Shown here: one piece after another, positions 1 through 10,939 of the stretch
Numbering within the stretch: position 1 is the stretch's first letter
How the letters are laid out: each line of letters begins with the position of its first letter
Source: Rhodospirillaceae bacterium
GTDB lineage: Bacteria; Pseudomonadota; Alphaproteobacteria; Rhodospirillales; Rhodospirillaceae
DNA: 64,000 bases
Assembly (NCBI GenBank): GCA_018666155.1
Contig: JABJAH010000037.1
Span: 186,001 to 250,000 of the forward strand
Direction: 5' to 3'
The notes under the pieces: generated by a model
Database searches by the model: none
The model's input: the letters and a program-made list of their open reading frames with translations, nothing else
What the model was told of the DNA's origin: nothing
Program-made: the position numbers and the translations under genes

Positions 1-771
1 CCGCATCAGGCCGTGATCGACCAGTACACAGGTCAGCTGATCACCGATCGCCTCGTGCAACAGGGCGGCGACCACGGAGGAATCAACACCACCAGACAGT
101 CCGCAAATCACTTGGCCATCGCCAACTTGCTCACGCACAGCAGCGATCGCCTGATCCTTGAAGGCGGCCATGGTCCAGTCGCCCGCTGCGCCGCAAACCT
201 TATGAGTAAAATTCTTGATGAGTGCCGCGCCGTGGGGGGTATGGACCACTTCGGGGTGGAATTGAACGCCATAGAACTTGCGGGCTTCGTCAGCGATAGC
301 CGCGAAGGGCGCGCCATCAGACGTTCCGATTACCTTAAACCCAGCCGGAAGTGCGTTGACTCGATCGCCATGACTCATCCACACCTGTTCGCGACTACTC
401 GTCTTCCACACACCGTCAAACAGTGCACAAGTGTCCGTCACCTCGACGAAGGCGCGGCCGAATTCCCGATGGTCCGCATCCTCAACATGGCCGCCCAATT
501 GCGCGACCATAGTTTGCTGGCCGTAGCAGATTCCAAGGATGGGCAAGCCCATTTCAAATAAACCCTGAGGCGCATGCGGCGTGTCTTCGCCGATCACCGA
601 CGCTGGTCCGCCTGAGAGAATCACACCTTTGGGGTCATAAGCGCGAATGCTCTCTTCCGTCACTTTGTTGAACGGATGAATTTCTGAGTAGACCCCGCTT
701 TCCCGCACCCGGCGCGCGATGAGCTGGGTCACTTGAGAACCAAAGTCGATGATGAGAACGCGGTCAGTCAT
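1..771 (-). CDS. guaA: GMP synthase (glutamine-hydrolysing), N-terminal half, cut by window edge
   Basis: Converts XMP to GMP using glutamine and ATP, the last step of guanine nucleotide synthesis. The 257 visible codons run from an ATG at 771 to the window edge, about half of a normal GuaA (roughly 520 residues). The class I amidotransferase domain has the nucleophile in GICYGQ (Cys82) and its partners in HPEV (His172, Glu174). The ATP pyrophosphatase domain then begins, with the P-loop SGGVDSS near 226-232. It lies downstream of guaB and the RsmB-like gene on the same strand, so both GMP-forming enzymes may share a transcript. The 68 bases before it hold no recognisable signal. Confidence 0.97.
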   Translation of the reverse strand, partial: MTDRVLIIDFGSQVTQLIARRVRESGVYSEIHPFNKVTEESIRAYDPKGVILSGGPASVIGEDTPHAPQGLFEMGLPILGICYGQQTMVAQLGGHVEDADHREFGRAFVEVTDTCALFDGVWKTSSREQVWMSHGDRVNALPAGFKVIGTSDGAPFAAIADEARKFYGVQFHPEVVHTPHGAALIKNFTHKVCGAAGDWTMAAFKDQAIAAVREQVGDGQVICGLSGGVDSSVVAALLHEAIGDQLTCVLVDHGLMR

Positions 772-839
772 AGGAACACGACAGTGAAACAGAATGAATG
801 GAGATTTTAAAAGCTGCAGAACGGAAGGTCAAAACCCCG

Positions 840-2138
840 TCACCCTTCGACTTTGCGCTGGAGAATGGCGATGAAGAAGCCGTCGGTTTGATGTCGACGC
901 GGCGACAAACGCAGAAATTTGCCGCGGCCCGGATAGCGGGTGCCAAGCACAGCTTTCCAGATATCAGCCACCGACACCCCCCGGAAGTGTTCGTGGCGCT
1001 CGAGAAAATGCTCGATGCGATCCTCATTTTCCTGCCGCAGCAGAGAACAGGTGACATAAACAAGGCGGCCGCCAGGCTTGGTCATGCGACCGCCCTGGGT
1101 GAGCAACGAGTCCTGCGCTTCAATATACCTGCTCAAATCTTTCGGTGTAAAACGCCACCGAGCATCAGGGCTACGTCGCCACGCCCCGGTACCTGAGCAG
1201 GGTGCGTCCACGAGAACCCGGTCAAAGCTTTTGCGCTTCTTGTGCAGCCAGTTCGTGTTGTCAGGCTCTAGCACCCGTGTCGTCACCGAATAGACTCCGG
1301 CCCGTTTAAGCCTTGGCTTGGCCCGGTTCAAACGCCGCGCTTCATTATCTGTGGCGACAATCCGGCCGTGACCACCCATGGCAGCCGCCATCGCGAGCGT
1401 CTTCCCGCCACCGCCGGCACAGAGGTCGAGCACGTCTTGCTCTGGCCTAGCGTCGACCAGCGCGGCAGCGAGCTGCGACCCTTCGTCCTGCACTTCAATA
1501 AATCCGTCGGTAAAAGCCTTGCTGTTGCCTAGCACGGTGCGGCCCGACATCCTCAAGCCATAGGGCGCAAAGCCTGTATTCTCAACGGTCAAACCTTCAG
1601 CCTCGAGCGCTGCCTTTGCCGTGGCGCGGTCGGTTTTGAGCGTGTTAACCCGCAGATCAACTGGCGCTTCCTCCGACAAGGCGGACAGTTCGGTTTCAGC
1701 CTGATCACCGAAAAGATCGGTGAAGTAGGGCCATAACCAATCGGGACATTCTGTCGCAACATGAGCCGGCATGTCATCAATCGCACGCGCAGAGGCATCA
1801 GATAACGCAGAGCGCTCCGTCTCATCTAACGGCGCGGGCGCATAGGTATCACCGCTACACAAACCATCCAGGGTCGCCAGCTCTTGGCCCTCATTGAGGA
1901 GGCTGTCACCAAGGATCAGAAGGCGCGGCGAGGGTTGATCTTGATCGAGCTGCCAAGACAACCGACTGCGATGTCGAACGGTGCGCCACAAGCGGCCTGA
2001 GATATCGCGCCGATCTCCTGAGCCAATGTAACGCCGCATGCGGAAGTAACTGCGCACGACGCCATCCCCGGCGGCGGGGTCAGCAACCATCGCCGATAGA
2101 ACCTCTACGGCAGCCTGAAGGCGCGCACCCGGTGTCAT
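840..2138 (-). CDS. RsmB/NOP-family rRNA cytosine-5 methyltransferase
   Basis: A 432-residue cytosolic enzyme that should methylate a cytosine at C5 in 16S rRNA using SAM. The SAM loop DLCAGGGGKT is near 238-247. The two cysteines of m5C enzymes are present: DAPCSGTG (Cys314, nucleophile position) and TCSLL (Cys364, release). The first 130 or so residues fill the place of the NusB-like RNA-binding domain of RsmB, but similarity there is weak by eye. It sits between guaB and guaA, a linkage I associate with Alphaproteobacteria. Whether it is RsmB proper or a relative with another target cannot be decided from the sequence. Confidence 0.9.
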   Translation of the reverse strand: MTPGARLQAAVEVLSAMVADPAAGDGVVRSYFRMRRYIGSGDRRDISGRLWRTVRHRSRLSWQLDQDQPSPRLLILGDSLLNEGQELATLDGLCSGDTYAPAPLDETERSALSDASARAIDDMPAHVATECPDWLWPYFTDLFGDQAETELSALSEEAPVDLRVNTLKTDRATAKAALEAEGLTVENTGFAPYGLRMSGRTVLGNSKAFTDGFIEVQDEGSQLAAALVDARPEQDVLDLCAGGGGKTLAMAAAMGGHGRIVATDNEARRLNRAKPRLKRAGVYSVTTRVLEPDNTNWLHKKRKSFDRVLVDAPCSGTGAWRRSPDARWRFTPKDLSRYIEAQDSLLTQGGRMTKPGGRLVYVTCSLLRQENEDRIEHFLERHEHFRGVSVADIWKAVLGTRYPGRGKFLRLSPRRHQTDGFFIAILQRKVEG

Positions 2139-2171
2139 AAGCAGAAAATCCGTGTCGGCTGAATTGCCGGG

Positions 2172-3665
<1,494 letters not shown>

Positions 3666-3715
3666 TTATCGCACACTTCTCTCCGCCCCTCAAGGCACCG
3701 TATTGGCCTTGTTGG

Positions 3716-4411
3716 CTATTCTTTAAAACCCTTTGCGACGACGTACATTTCCGCCGACTCTTTGCGGCTGGACGGCGGTTTGGCATGGGCGACCTTGGTA
3801 CACCGGGTCTTCATTGCCTTGAGCAATTGCGCCTCTGTCCCGCCCTGGAACACCTTGCAAATGAAGGCGCCACCCGGGGCCAAGACCTCTTCGGCAAAAG
3901 CCCAGGCCGCTTCCATTAGCGCGACGATACGGATGTGATCTGTCTGGGAATGCCCCATCGCCGGGGCCGCCATATCCGACAGCACAACATCGACCGGGCC
4001 GCCAAGGGCTTCTTTGAGCCGTTCGGGCGCGTCCGGGTCCATAAAATCAAAAGTCATGCAGGTGGCACCGGCCACCTCTTCCCATTCCCGGATATCAAGC
4101 GCGACCACCTCGCCTTTGGTGCCGACCCGCTCCACAGCGACCTGAGTCCACCCCCCTGGTGCAGCTCCGAGGTCGATCACCCGAGACCCTTTTTTTAGAA
4201 CACCGTATTTGTCATCCAACTCGATCAGCTTGAACGCCGCGCGGGACCGGTATCCGGCGGCATGAGCTTGGCGGACATAAGGATCATTGAGTTGGCGTTG
4301 CAACCAACGGGTTGATGAGGATTTGCGGCCACGCGCCGTTTTGACTCTGACGCTAAGTCCGCGGCCACTGCCGCCCCCAGACTTCGCCGAGGACACTGGT
4401 TTTTTTGCCAT
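3716..4411 (-). CDS. rlmE: 23S rRNA 2'-O-ribose uridine methyltransferase (RrmJ/FtsJ)
   Basis: Methylates the 2'-OH of the conserved A-loop uridine (U2552 in E. coli numbering) in 23S rRNA. The 231-residue protein has the SAM motif DLGAAPGGWTQ near 80-90 and the catalytic K-D-K-E set: Lys61 in AAFKL, Asp146 in LSDMA, Lys186 in FICKVF and a Glu near the C-terminus. A basic Ser/Gly-rich tail of about 35 residues precedes the fold; this is common in alphaproteobacterial versions. It lies 18 bases downstream of the Ppx/GppA gene, consistent with co-transcription. Confidence 0.95.
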   Translation of the reverse strand: MAKKPVSSAKSGGGSGRGLSVRVKTARGRKSSSTRWLQRQLNDPYVRQAHAAGYRSRAAFKLIELDDKYGVLKKGSRVIDLGAAPGGWTQVAVERVGTKGEVVALDIREWEEVAGATCMTFDFMDPDAPERLKEALGGPVDVVLSDMAAPAMGHSQTDHIRIVALMEAAWAFAEEVLAPGGAFICKVFQGGTEAQLLKAMKTRCTKVAHAKPPSSRKESAEMYVVAKGFKE

Positions 4412-4429
4412 AGTGTGAGACCGCCCTCG

Positions 4430-5482
4430 TTAACCCGCGGACAATTTAGCAGGGGCCGACGCTCGGGTGGCGTGAAGCATATCCATTAACATACCCTCGC
4501 GCAGCCCACGGTCGGCGACCCGCAGATGCCCAACGGGCCACAGCCTACAGATCGCCTCCAAAATCGCGCAGCCGCCTAGAACCAAATCCGCGCGCTGCCA
4601 CCCAATACAGGGCTCAGCGGCACGTTGCTGCAAACTCATCTGGCAGAGGGACCGGCTATGACTTGTCAGTGTATCGAAATCTAGGGTGATGCCATCGACT
4701 GCCGTTCTGTCATATCGAGGCAAGCCGAGATGAATGCCGCCGAGAGTTGTGACCGTGCCGGACGTGCCGATCATCTGCGCTTCGCCCGCCTCAACGCGAC
4801 CTCGAATGTCATGCTGCCGCTCGAACGGGGCCAACAGCCGTTCGACCCGGATTGCGACCTCTTCATAGGTTCGTTCACACAAATCGCCGCCGCCGCAATC
4901 TTCCGCAACCGTGACAACCCCGAGCGGCATTGAGATGCAGCCGAGTATTTCCATCGTCACTGCATTGCCAACACGTACGAATAACACTTCCGTGCTGCCG
5001 CCACCGATGTCAAAAATCACCGCATAGGGAACGCTTGGATCGATTAAAGAAGAACACCCTTTGAGGGCGAGGCCTGCCTCTTCATCGGCAGAAATAATTT
5101 CCAGCGCAATGCCTGTTTCATCGTGCACACGATCAATAAAAACGTCGCAATTTTCTGCCCGGCGACAGGCTTCTGTCGTGACGTTGCGAGAAATCGTAAC
5201 GCCGCATTTTTCCATTTTTTCAGCGCAGCACTTTAAAGCGTCAATTGTCCTGTCCATCGCCGGTTTTGACAGCTGGCGCGACGCGCTTAAGCCTTCGCCA
5301 AGGCGAGTGATGCGTGAAAAGGAATCGACCACCGCAAAATTATCGTCTTGAGGATGGGCGACAAGCATGCGGCAGTTGTTCGTGCCCAGATCAACTGCGG
5401 CAAGAACAGCCTCGGGGCGGTTAAGTCCCCGATCAAACGGTTCGTTCGACCGTTTGCCCCCGCGTGTATGCGAACGGGCCAC
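4430..5482 (-). CDS. Ppx/GppA-family phosphatase (exopolyphosphatase / pppGpp phosphohydrolase)
   Basis: ASKHA-fold phosphatase, 350 residues, that would act on polyphosphate or pppGpp. Phosphate-binding segments are visible: AVDLGTNNCR near 29-38 and FDIGGGSTEV near 157-166. The protein ends after the two actin-like lobes, so it belongs to the short type lacking the C-terminal HD-like domain of E. coli Ppx. The start is a GTG at 5482, preceded by GAGGAA at good spacing. It heads the run towards rlmE. Substrate choice cannot be read from the sequence. Confidence 0.9.
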   Translation of the reverse strand: MARSHTRGGKRSNEPFDRGLNRPEAVLAAVDLGTNNCRMLVAHPQDDNFAVVDSFSRITRLGEGLSASRQLSKPAMDRTIDALKCCAEKMEKCGVTISRNVTTEACRRAENCDVFIDRVHDETGIALEIISADEEAGLALKGCSSLIDPSVPYAVIFDIGGGSTEVLFVRVGNAVTMEILGCISMPLGVVTVAEDCGGGDLCERTYEEVAIRVERLLAPFERQHDIRGRVEAGEAQMIGTSGTVTTLGGIHLGLPRYDRTAVDGITLDFDTLTSHSRSLCQMSLQQRAAEPCIGWQRADLVLGGCAILEAICRLWPVGHLRVADRGLREGMLMDMLHATRASAPAKLSAG

Positions 5483-5592
5483 GGAATTCCTCTCTATACA
5501 ACTGCGCCATATTAGACTTTAGGCTGCAGAGTTGTCGTTGTGCTTCATCGTACCGCCGTGCGAGAGGGTGCGGCAAGGCCCGATCCGTTTTG

Positions 5593-6435
5593 TTAGGTAT
5601 CGAGGAACGAGTGAATGTGGCCGCACACGGTCTCCGTATGCAGATCAAGCACACCCTGCCCCATATAGGGCAGGTCGACGCGTGACCCATTCTTAAGAAG
5701 ATCGATAGCCGCGATAGATTTCTGCCCTTGTGGGTCGGCCGTACAAAACACCATCGTCGGCTGGGTCAGGTTGGGCAGTTGTATGCGCAAGTCCACGTTG
5801 AAAGCCGCTTTATGACCCCACCAGGACTCTGGTCCGCCGCGCTGTATTTCCGCAAAATGTCGGGTGAAGAGAGACAGCGGGTACGGCTGCGGCGCCCCCT
5901 TCTTCAAGTGTGACCACCACTTCATTAAATGTCCCGCATCCCAGTCGTATACGTCTGGCTTATATGTGGTGCGTTCTTCTTCCAGTTCAGCATCGCTATA
6001 CAAAGGGGCACCGAGCAGAATAAGACGCCTAATTTTTTGTGGCTGAGACAACGCAAGGGACACGGCGATCTTAGACCCCGTGAAAAATCCCATGACGTCA
6101 ATCGGCCCGGCCCACCCCAACGCGTCGATGATCGCGCCATGGGCGGCCGCATAATCTTCAATTTCGGGCGGTTCTGTCGGTGGGTCCGACTCACCAAACC
6201 CGGGGGTGTCGCCGGCAGCACACGGCCGATCCTCACCCATGGCTGCGACCACAGCCGCCATCGCAACACTTGAAGAGGGACTTTGGTGAATACAATAGAG
6301 CGGCGGCTGTTCAGTTTGGGAGGTGGGACTCTTAATACGAACGTGCAACTGCCGGTCCGCCCAATCGACAAAACGGCGTTTAACACCAGGGTGCGGTCGC
6401 CAGAAGTTTTCGTCGGACTGTGTGTCAGATGCCAT
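5593..6435 (-). CDS. Alpha/beta-hydrolase fold protein without a normal nucleophile elbow
   Basis: A 280-residue cytosolic alpha/beta-hydrolase fold protein of unknown substrate. The oxyanion-side segment reads CIHQSP (His50) and the GDTPGFGES segment near 75-83 fits the fold. The elbow after strand 5 reads GFFTG (116-120) where active hydrolases have G-x-Ser-x-G, so Phe stands in the nucleophile position. A His near the C-terminus (LDLHTE) could be the usual base. Related proteins with an HTG-type elbow exist. Either this is a non-hydrolytic member or it uses an unusual mechanism. It stands 110 bases upstream of the Ppx/GppA gene on the same strand. Confidence 0.75.
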   Translation of the reverse strand: MASDTQSDENFWRPHPGVKRRFVDWADRQLHVRIKSPTSQTEQPPLYCIHQSPSSSVAMAAVVAAMGEDRPCAAGDTPGFGESDPPTEPPEIEDYAAAHGAIIDALGWAGPIDVMGFFTGSKIAVSLALSQPQKIRRLILLGAPLYSDAELEEERTTYKPDVYDWDAGHLMKWWSHLKKGAPQPYPLSLFTRHFAEIQRGGPESWWGHKAAFNVDLRIQLPNLTQPTMVFCTADPQGQKSIAAIDLLKNGSRVDLPYMGQGVLDLHTETVCGHIHSFLDT

Positions 6436-6704
6436 CGCGCGTTTGCCTAGGGTTTTACAGTTGGGACGAAACGATCAGCCAGGAAAATAATGAGCCATAG
6501 GCACTCGACCATCAAGCCATGCACCGAAGAGAAACAAAGCCGTTACGGTGCGACAGCGGGCATCTGAGGGACTTGAAAACAGAGGCCGAATGCTTAGGAT
6601 GCGCGGCCTTCGAGCGGTACGTGGCCAAAAATATAGAAAATGCCCGTGCGAAGCTGCCAATCTCACTTTATATTAGTCGTGTGATAGACAGTGATCGACC
6701 CTGG

Positions 6705-6778
6705 TGGGGGATAGTTTAACGGTAGAACTGCGGACTCTGACTCCGCCGGTCGTGGTTCGAATCCACGTCCCCCAGCCA
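6705..6778 (+). tRNA. tRNA-Gln (anticodon CTG)
   Basis: Cloverleaf read by eye. The acceptor arm TGGGGGA (6705-6711) pairs with TCCCCCA (6768-6774), followed by G and an encoded CCA. The anticodon stem GCGGA/TCCGC encloses the loop CTCTGAC, giving anticodon CTG for CAG codons. The T arm CGTGG-TTCGAAT-CCACG is perfect. The D arm carries AGTTTAACGGTAGA, typical of tRNA-Gln. A TATATT at 6669-6674 could be its -10 box, but no convincing -35 is visible. No T-rich terminator follows, so read-through into the downstream aldolase gene is possible. Confidence 0.95.
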
Positions 6779-6831
6779 ACACCACAACTCCAATTACCCG
6801 CCATTATAGTGCCGCAAGAAGGGACTTTCCG

Positions 6832-7461
6832 TTGACTCATCAAGAGATACTCGACGCTCTGAAAGACCTGCCAACGGCAACTTTGTCGGAGGCGACCGCC
6901 CAACCCTGCGATTTGCCGCCGATAGTTCATCGCGTTGTGCCAGGCGCGCGCGTTGTCGGCCCAGCCTTTACCGTGCGCTGCCCCCTCGGCGATAACACCG
7001 CCGTAACCCGCGCCGTCGATCAAGCTCAGCCGGGTGACGTCATTGTGATCGACTGCGGTGGACCCCCTCGCACAGCGATGTGGGGTGAAACGGCGACGTT
7101 CGCCAGTCAGGTCAAAGGCATCGCGGGTTGTGTGACGAATGGCGCCGTCCGGGATATCGACGCCATCGTGTCATCAGGGTTTCCAGTTTTTTCCGCCGGT
7201 CTATCGCTTCGTGGATCAACGAAAGGGCAGCCCGGCGAAACGAATATGAACATCGTCATTGGCGACATCCGTATTCGACCAGGCGATTTCATTTGTGGTG
7301 ATGCGGACGGTGTGGTGGTCATCCCAGCCGATCAAATCGACGACGTGCTTAACGAAGCGGCACGGCTGCGGGCTGACGAACAAAGCCGTAATGACCGCAT
7401 CAAGTCTGGGACGCCCCTAGCCGAGATACTCGCCGAGTCCGGCAATCGGCGTCAGTCGTAG
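6832..7461 (+). CDS. RraA-like class II pyruvate aldolase (HMG/CHA aldolase family)
   Basis: A 209-residue member of the RraA-like family, whose enzymes cleave 4-hydroxy-4-methyl-2-oxoglutarate or 4-carboxy-4-hydroxy-2-oxoadipate to pyruvate and a second keto acid with a divalent metal. The conserved WGE (84-86) precedes the NGAVRD segment with Arg107-Asp108, the substrate and metal-binding pair of the aldolases. The longer C-terminal tail favours aldolase over the RNase E inhibitor RraA itself. The start is taken as TTG at 6832 after GGGAC; this is not firm. It begins 53 bases after the tRNA. No aromatic ring-cleavage genes lie nearby, so the substrate is open. Confidence 0.82.
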   Translation: MTHQEILDALKDLPTATLSEATAQPCDLPPIVHRVVPGARVVGPAFTVRCPLGDNTAVTRAVDQAQPGDVIVIDCGGPPRTAMWGETATFASQVKGIAGCVTNGAVRDIDAIVSSGFPVFSAGLSLRGSTKGQPGETNMNIVIGDIRIRPGDFICGDADGVVVIPADQIDDVLNEAARLRADEQSRNDRIKSGTPLAEILAESGNRRQS

Positions 7462-7470
7462 GTCCATCTT

Positions 7471-8775
7471 CTAAACCGTCGCGACTTTCCTAAACGTTTC
7501 TTCGTCCAACTCACCCTCAAGCTTCGCGACAGCAACCGCAACGGCGGCATCGCCAGTGACATTGACTGTCGTTCTCGCCATGTCGAGGATGCGGTCAATC
7601 GGCAGAATGAGGCCGACGATCAAAGCCGTCTGCTCAACGGTAATACCGATCACCGGCAGTATGGTGGACAGCAGAAAGAGAGATGCGGAGGGAACGCCCG
7701 CGGTACCAATAGACGCAAGCGTTACCGTCACCGCGATCATGACGTAATCCGTCATTACCAGATCAATACCAAACACCTGAGCTGAGAACACGGCAACCAC
7801 TCCGAGATACAAAGCTGTCCCGTCCATGTTGATGGTCGCGCCCAGGGGCAACACCGATGACGCCACGCTGGACTTAACGCCGAGATTCTCTTCAACGCAG
7901 GTCAGCGTTACCGGCAGTGTCGCCGAGCTGGATGCCGTTGAGTATGCAACGGCCTGAGCATCAATAATGCCGCGGAAGAACCGAACCGCCGGCAACTTGA
8001 AGATAAATTTGATCAAGCCGCCATAAACCAGTCCAGCATGAATGACGCAGGCCACGTAAACGATCACGACCAGCGTGAGCAGTTTAAGGATGGTTTCTGT
8101 CCCCATAGTGCCCGCCACCCAGGCGACCAAAGCGAACACACCGTAGGGCGCCAGCTCCATAACAATGTGAGCGACCTTGAGCATCGCTTCAGCTGCAGAC
8201 GCAATCGCGTCACCGACCGGGCGACCTTTGTCACCCGCTAAAACAATGCCGGTACCAAACAGAAGAGAGAACACGATGATCGCGAGCACATCACCTTCAG
8301 CAAGTGCGGCGACAGGGTTTGTCGGAATGATGCCGAGGAAGCGATCAACAACGTCAGCTGCCGGTTGTACGCTCTGAGACGAGACCGCTGCCAATTCGAT
8401 GCCCACACCAGGCTGAAAAACAACGCCGAGAAACAGCCCGATGCAAATCGCGACGGCTGTCGTCAGCATGTAAAGAATGACCGCTTTGCCACCGATCGAT
8501 CCAAGTTTCTTGGGGTCACCCATGGACAGAAGCCCAGCGACCAAGGTGGTGAAAATGATCGGTACAACAAGCATCCGAATAAGGCGCACAAACAGATCGC
8601 CGATCCATTTGGTGGACTCGACCGCATCACCAAACAAAAAGCCGGCAATAATTCCAACGGCAAGCGCCGTTAAAACGCGCACCCATAAGGTGACGCCCTT
8701 CTTGGCCCCAAGCCAATACAGGACTGAGAAGACCCCTAGTATCGCCAACCAATAGACAATCTGGATCGTCGCCAT
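7471..8775 (-). CDS. Dicarboxylate/amino acid:cation symporter (DAACS/SDF family)
   Basis: Inner-membrane secondary transporter of the glutamate/dicarboxylate-Na+/H+ family (GltP/DctA-like), about 434 residues with eight or so membrane segments. Diagnostic motifs are present: the serine-rich hairpin SSSATLPVT and the cation/substrate motif NMDGTALY in the C-terminal half. The ATG at 8775 starts a protein beginning MATIQIVYW. An in-frame TTG at 8787 would add four residues and is less likely. The gene is convergent with the aldolase gene, ending 9 bases from it. A -10-like box lies just upstream inside an inverted repeat. Confidence 0.93.
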   Translation of the reverse strand: MATIQIVYWLAILGVFSVLYWLGAKKGVTLWVRVLTALAVGIIAGFLFGDAVESTKWIGDLFVRLIRMLVVPIIFTTLVAGLLSMGDPKKLGSIGGKAVILYMLTTAVAICIGLFLGVVFQPGVGIELAAVSSQSVQPAADVVDRFLGIIPTNPVAALAEGDVLAIIVFSLLFGTGIVLAGDKGRPVGDAIASAAEAMLKVAHIVMELAPYGVFALVAWVAGTMGTETILKLLTLVVIVYVACVIHAGLVYGGLIKFIFKLPAVRFFRGIIDAQAVAYSTASSSATLPVTLTCVEENLGVKSSVASSVLPLGATINMDGTALYLGVVAVFSAQVFGIDLVMTDYVMIAVTVTLASIGTAGVPSASLFLLSTILPVIGITVEQTALIVGLILPIDRILDMARTTVNVTGDAAVAVAVAKLEGELDEETFRKVATV

Positions 8776-8787
8776 GAAATACCCCAA

Positions 8788-8815
8788 CTCACTTATTATA
8801 TTTGCATAGAGTGAG
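8788..8815 (-). promoter_or_regulatory. Inverted repeat around a -10-like box before the symporter gene
   Basis: CTCACT (8788-8793) and AGTGAG (8810-8815) form perfect 6-base arms 16 bases apart, about two helical turns centre to centre. A minus-strand TATAAT (8795-8800) lies between them. No clear -35 box sits at normal spacing. The layout would suit a repressor operator for the symporter gene, but no adjacent regulator gene supports it. Confidence 0.3.
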
Positions 8816-8864
8816 GGCTAATCGGCCGCAAAGGTCAACCGTTGCTTGATTTACCGACGGATTT

Positions 8865-10769
8865 TTACGGCGACCCTGCCTGCTCTAACGCCTCACTGGC
8901 TTTGAGCCAGCGGGCCTCAGCCCCAACCAAATCGCGGTCAACATCAGCGCGAATTTTCATCAAATCGGACGTCGGCTTGTCTTTAAACGGACCACTGGCC
9001 TCAGTCGGTTTAAACAATGCCTGATCGATGGCCGAACGTTGATCAGACAGCTTGGACATTTCCGCCTCCGCTTTCGTGACGGCCTGCCGCAAACTCTTGT
9101 TTTGTTCGCGCTGTTGGGCGGCAGCCCGACGTTGCTCTTTCTTATTAGACGACTTACCCGCCCTGTTATCGGACACCACGGAGTCTGACGATTTCGCAAT
9201 GGCTGGCCCTCGTCCCATTACTAAATCCTGATAATCATCAAGCGTGCCGGGAAATTCCTTGGCGGTGCCGTCTGCCACATACACGAGGCGGTCCGCAGTC
9301 AGTTCAAGGAGGTGCCGATCGTGACTGACGATAATGACCGCACCACTATACGCGTTCAGCGCTTGGACCAACGCTTCCCGGGCGTCGACATCAAGGTGGT
9401 TGGTTGGCTCATCGAGCAAGAGAATGTGAGGGGCGTCGCGCGTAATAAGGGCGAGCGCCAGACGCGCGCGTTCCCCGCCCGACAACCCACCGACCGCGCG
9501 GTTCGCCATATCGCCTGAAAATCCAAAACGGCCCAACTGTGACCGAACCGCGCCGGGCTTAGCGTCGGGCATCACCCGCGCCATATGCTGGATTGCTGTT
9601 TGATCCGTCACCAGGTCTTCGATCTGATGCTGGGCAAAATACCCAACCCGTAATTTGGTGCTGACACCGACTTCGCCGTGGAACGGTTTCAGATGCCCCG
9701 CCAACAGACGCGCCAGTGTGGTTTTACCGTTGCCATTACGTCCGACGAAAGCGATGCGATCGTCAGGGTCGATCCTCAAATTCAATTGAGACAGGACTGG
9801 CGTATCGGCGACGTACCCGACCTCAGCATCTTCGAGTGAGATCAACGGAGGGCGCAATTCGCCGGGGCTCGGAAAATCAAAACTTAGAGACGGGTCTTCG
9901 GCAGCCGCCGCAATCGGTTCCATCCGCGCCAGCGCCTTCATCCGGCTCTGCGCTTGCTTGGCGGTATGCGCCTTATACCGCCAGCGGTCGACATAGGCCT
10001 GAAGTTCTTTGCGCTTGCTATCTTGCTTAACCCGCATCGCTTCAACCTGCGCCTGACGCTCCCGCCGCTGCCGTTCGAAGGCATCGTAATTGCCCGGGTA
10101 CAGAGTCGCTCGGCCGCTTTGCACATGGAGAATGTGATCGACAACGGTGTTCAAAAGATCCCGTTCATGGCTAACGACGACAAGCATTGCCGGATAGGTC
10201 TTTAAAAACGATTCAAGCCACAGTTCGGCCTCGAGATCCAAATGGTTCGAGGGCTCATCGAGAAGCAACAGATCAGGCTCTGAGAATAACAGGGCACCGA
10301 GCGCGACACGCATACGCCACCCACCAGAGAATGAATCCATCGCTTGGTTCTGGGTTTCTTCATCGAAACCCAATCCAGCAAGAATACGGGCCGCCCGCGC
10401 TGGCGCGCCATGGGCATCGATAAGGGTGAGGCGGTCATGAATATCCGCGATGCGATGCGGGTCTTCCGCCGTATCTGCTTCTTTTAGGAGCGCCAGGCGT
10501 TCCTGATCAGCGGCGAGCACGGTCTCGATCGGCGTCGCTGAGCCGCCGGGCGCGTCCTGGGCGAGATATCCGATGCGCGTATTATTCGGGACCTTAAAGG
10601 TTCCGCCATCGGACTCGATTTGACCGGTCATGACCTTCAACAGGGTCGATTTTCCAGCCCCATTGCGCCCAACCAGCCCAACGCGACTCCTAGAGGGCAA
10701 CGCCGCGGATGCGCGATCCAGAATGACATTTCCGCCCAAACGCACTGTAATATCTTGCAAGGTCAACAT
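8865..10769 (-). CDS. ABC-F family ATPase (Uup/YheS/EttA-like)
   Basis: A 634-residue soluble protein with two ABC ATPase domains and no membrane segments, the ABC-F layout whose members act on ribosomes. Domain 1 has Walker A GRNGAGKST near 35-43 and signature FSGGWRMR. Domain 2 has GRNGNGKTT and signature LSGGERARL. Both have LLDEP Walker B segments followed by NHLD. A charged linker joins the domains. The C-terminal 90 residues are Lys/Gln/Ala-rich and probably coiled coil, as in Uup and YheS. It is a monocistronic-looking gene divergent from the DUF1775 gene. The exact subgroup is not assigned. Confidence 0.93.
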   Translation of the reverse strand: MLTLQDITVRLGGNVILDRASAALPSRSRVGLVGRNGAGKSTLLKVMTGQIESDGGTFKVPNNTRIGYLAQDAPGGSATPIETVLAADQERLALLKEADTAEDPHRIADIHDRLTLIDAHGAPARAARILAGLGFDEETQNQAMDSFSGGWRMRVALGALLFSEPDLLLLDEPSNHLDLEAELWLESFLKTYPAMLVVVSHERDLLNTVVDHILHVQSGRATLYPGNYDAFERQRRERQAQVEAMRVKQDSKRKELQAYVDRWRYKAHTAKQAQSRMKALARMEPIAAAAEDPSLSFDFPSPGELRPPLISLEDAEVGYVADTPVLSQLNLRIDPDDRIAFVGRNGNGKTTLARLLAGHLKPFHGEVGVSTKLRVGYFAQHQIEDLVTDQTAIQHMARVMPDAKPGAVRSQLGRFGFSGDMANRAVGGLSGGERARLALALITRDAPHILLLDEPTNHLDVDAREALVQALNAYSGAVIIVSHDRHLLELTADRLVYVADGTAKEFPGTLDDYQDLVMGRGPAIAKSSDSVVSDNRAGKSSNKKEQRRAAAQQREQNKSLRQAVTKAEAEMSKLSDQRSAIDQALFKPTEASGPFKDKPTSDLMKIRADVDRDLVGAEARWLKASEALEQAGSP

Positions 10770-10851
10770 AAGGCGGACCGGATACCATAGTGCCCCGCGT
10801 TAGGCTATTCGCTTTGAGTCAAAGGGACTCGATGGATTGTGGCGGAAATGC

Positions 10852-10857
10852 TATAAT
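10852..10857 (+). promoter_or_regulatory. Possible -10 box for the DUF1775 gene
   Basis: A perfect TATAAT lies 83 bases before the DUF1775 start codon, within the 170-base divergent spacer. The hexamers at 16-18 base spacing upstream do not resemble TTGACA, so this is a weak call. Confidence 0.3.
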
Positions 10858-10939
10858 TTGGGCACGGAATTGAAAATCTCGTGAAACACACACCATTTCG
10901 AAATTCAAACCTTCATACCGCCTTCAGGGAGAGTGTTAG

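Noticed and set aside
13-561. 182-codon plus-strand frame opposite guaA
   Set aside because: guaA motifs are unambiguous on the minus strand.
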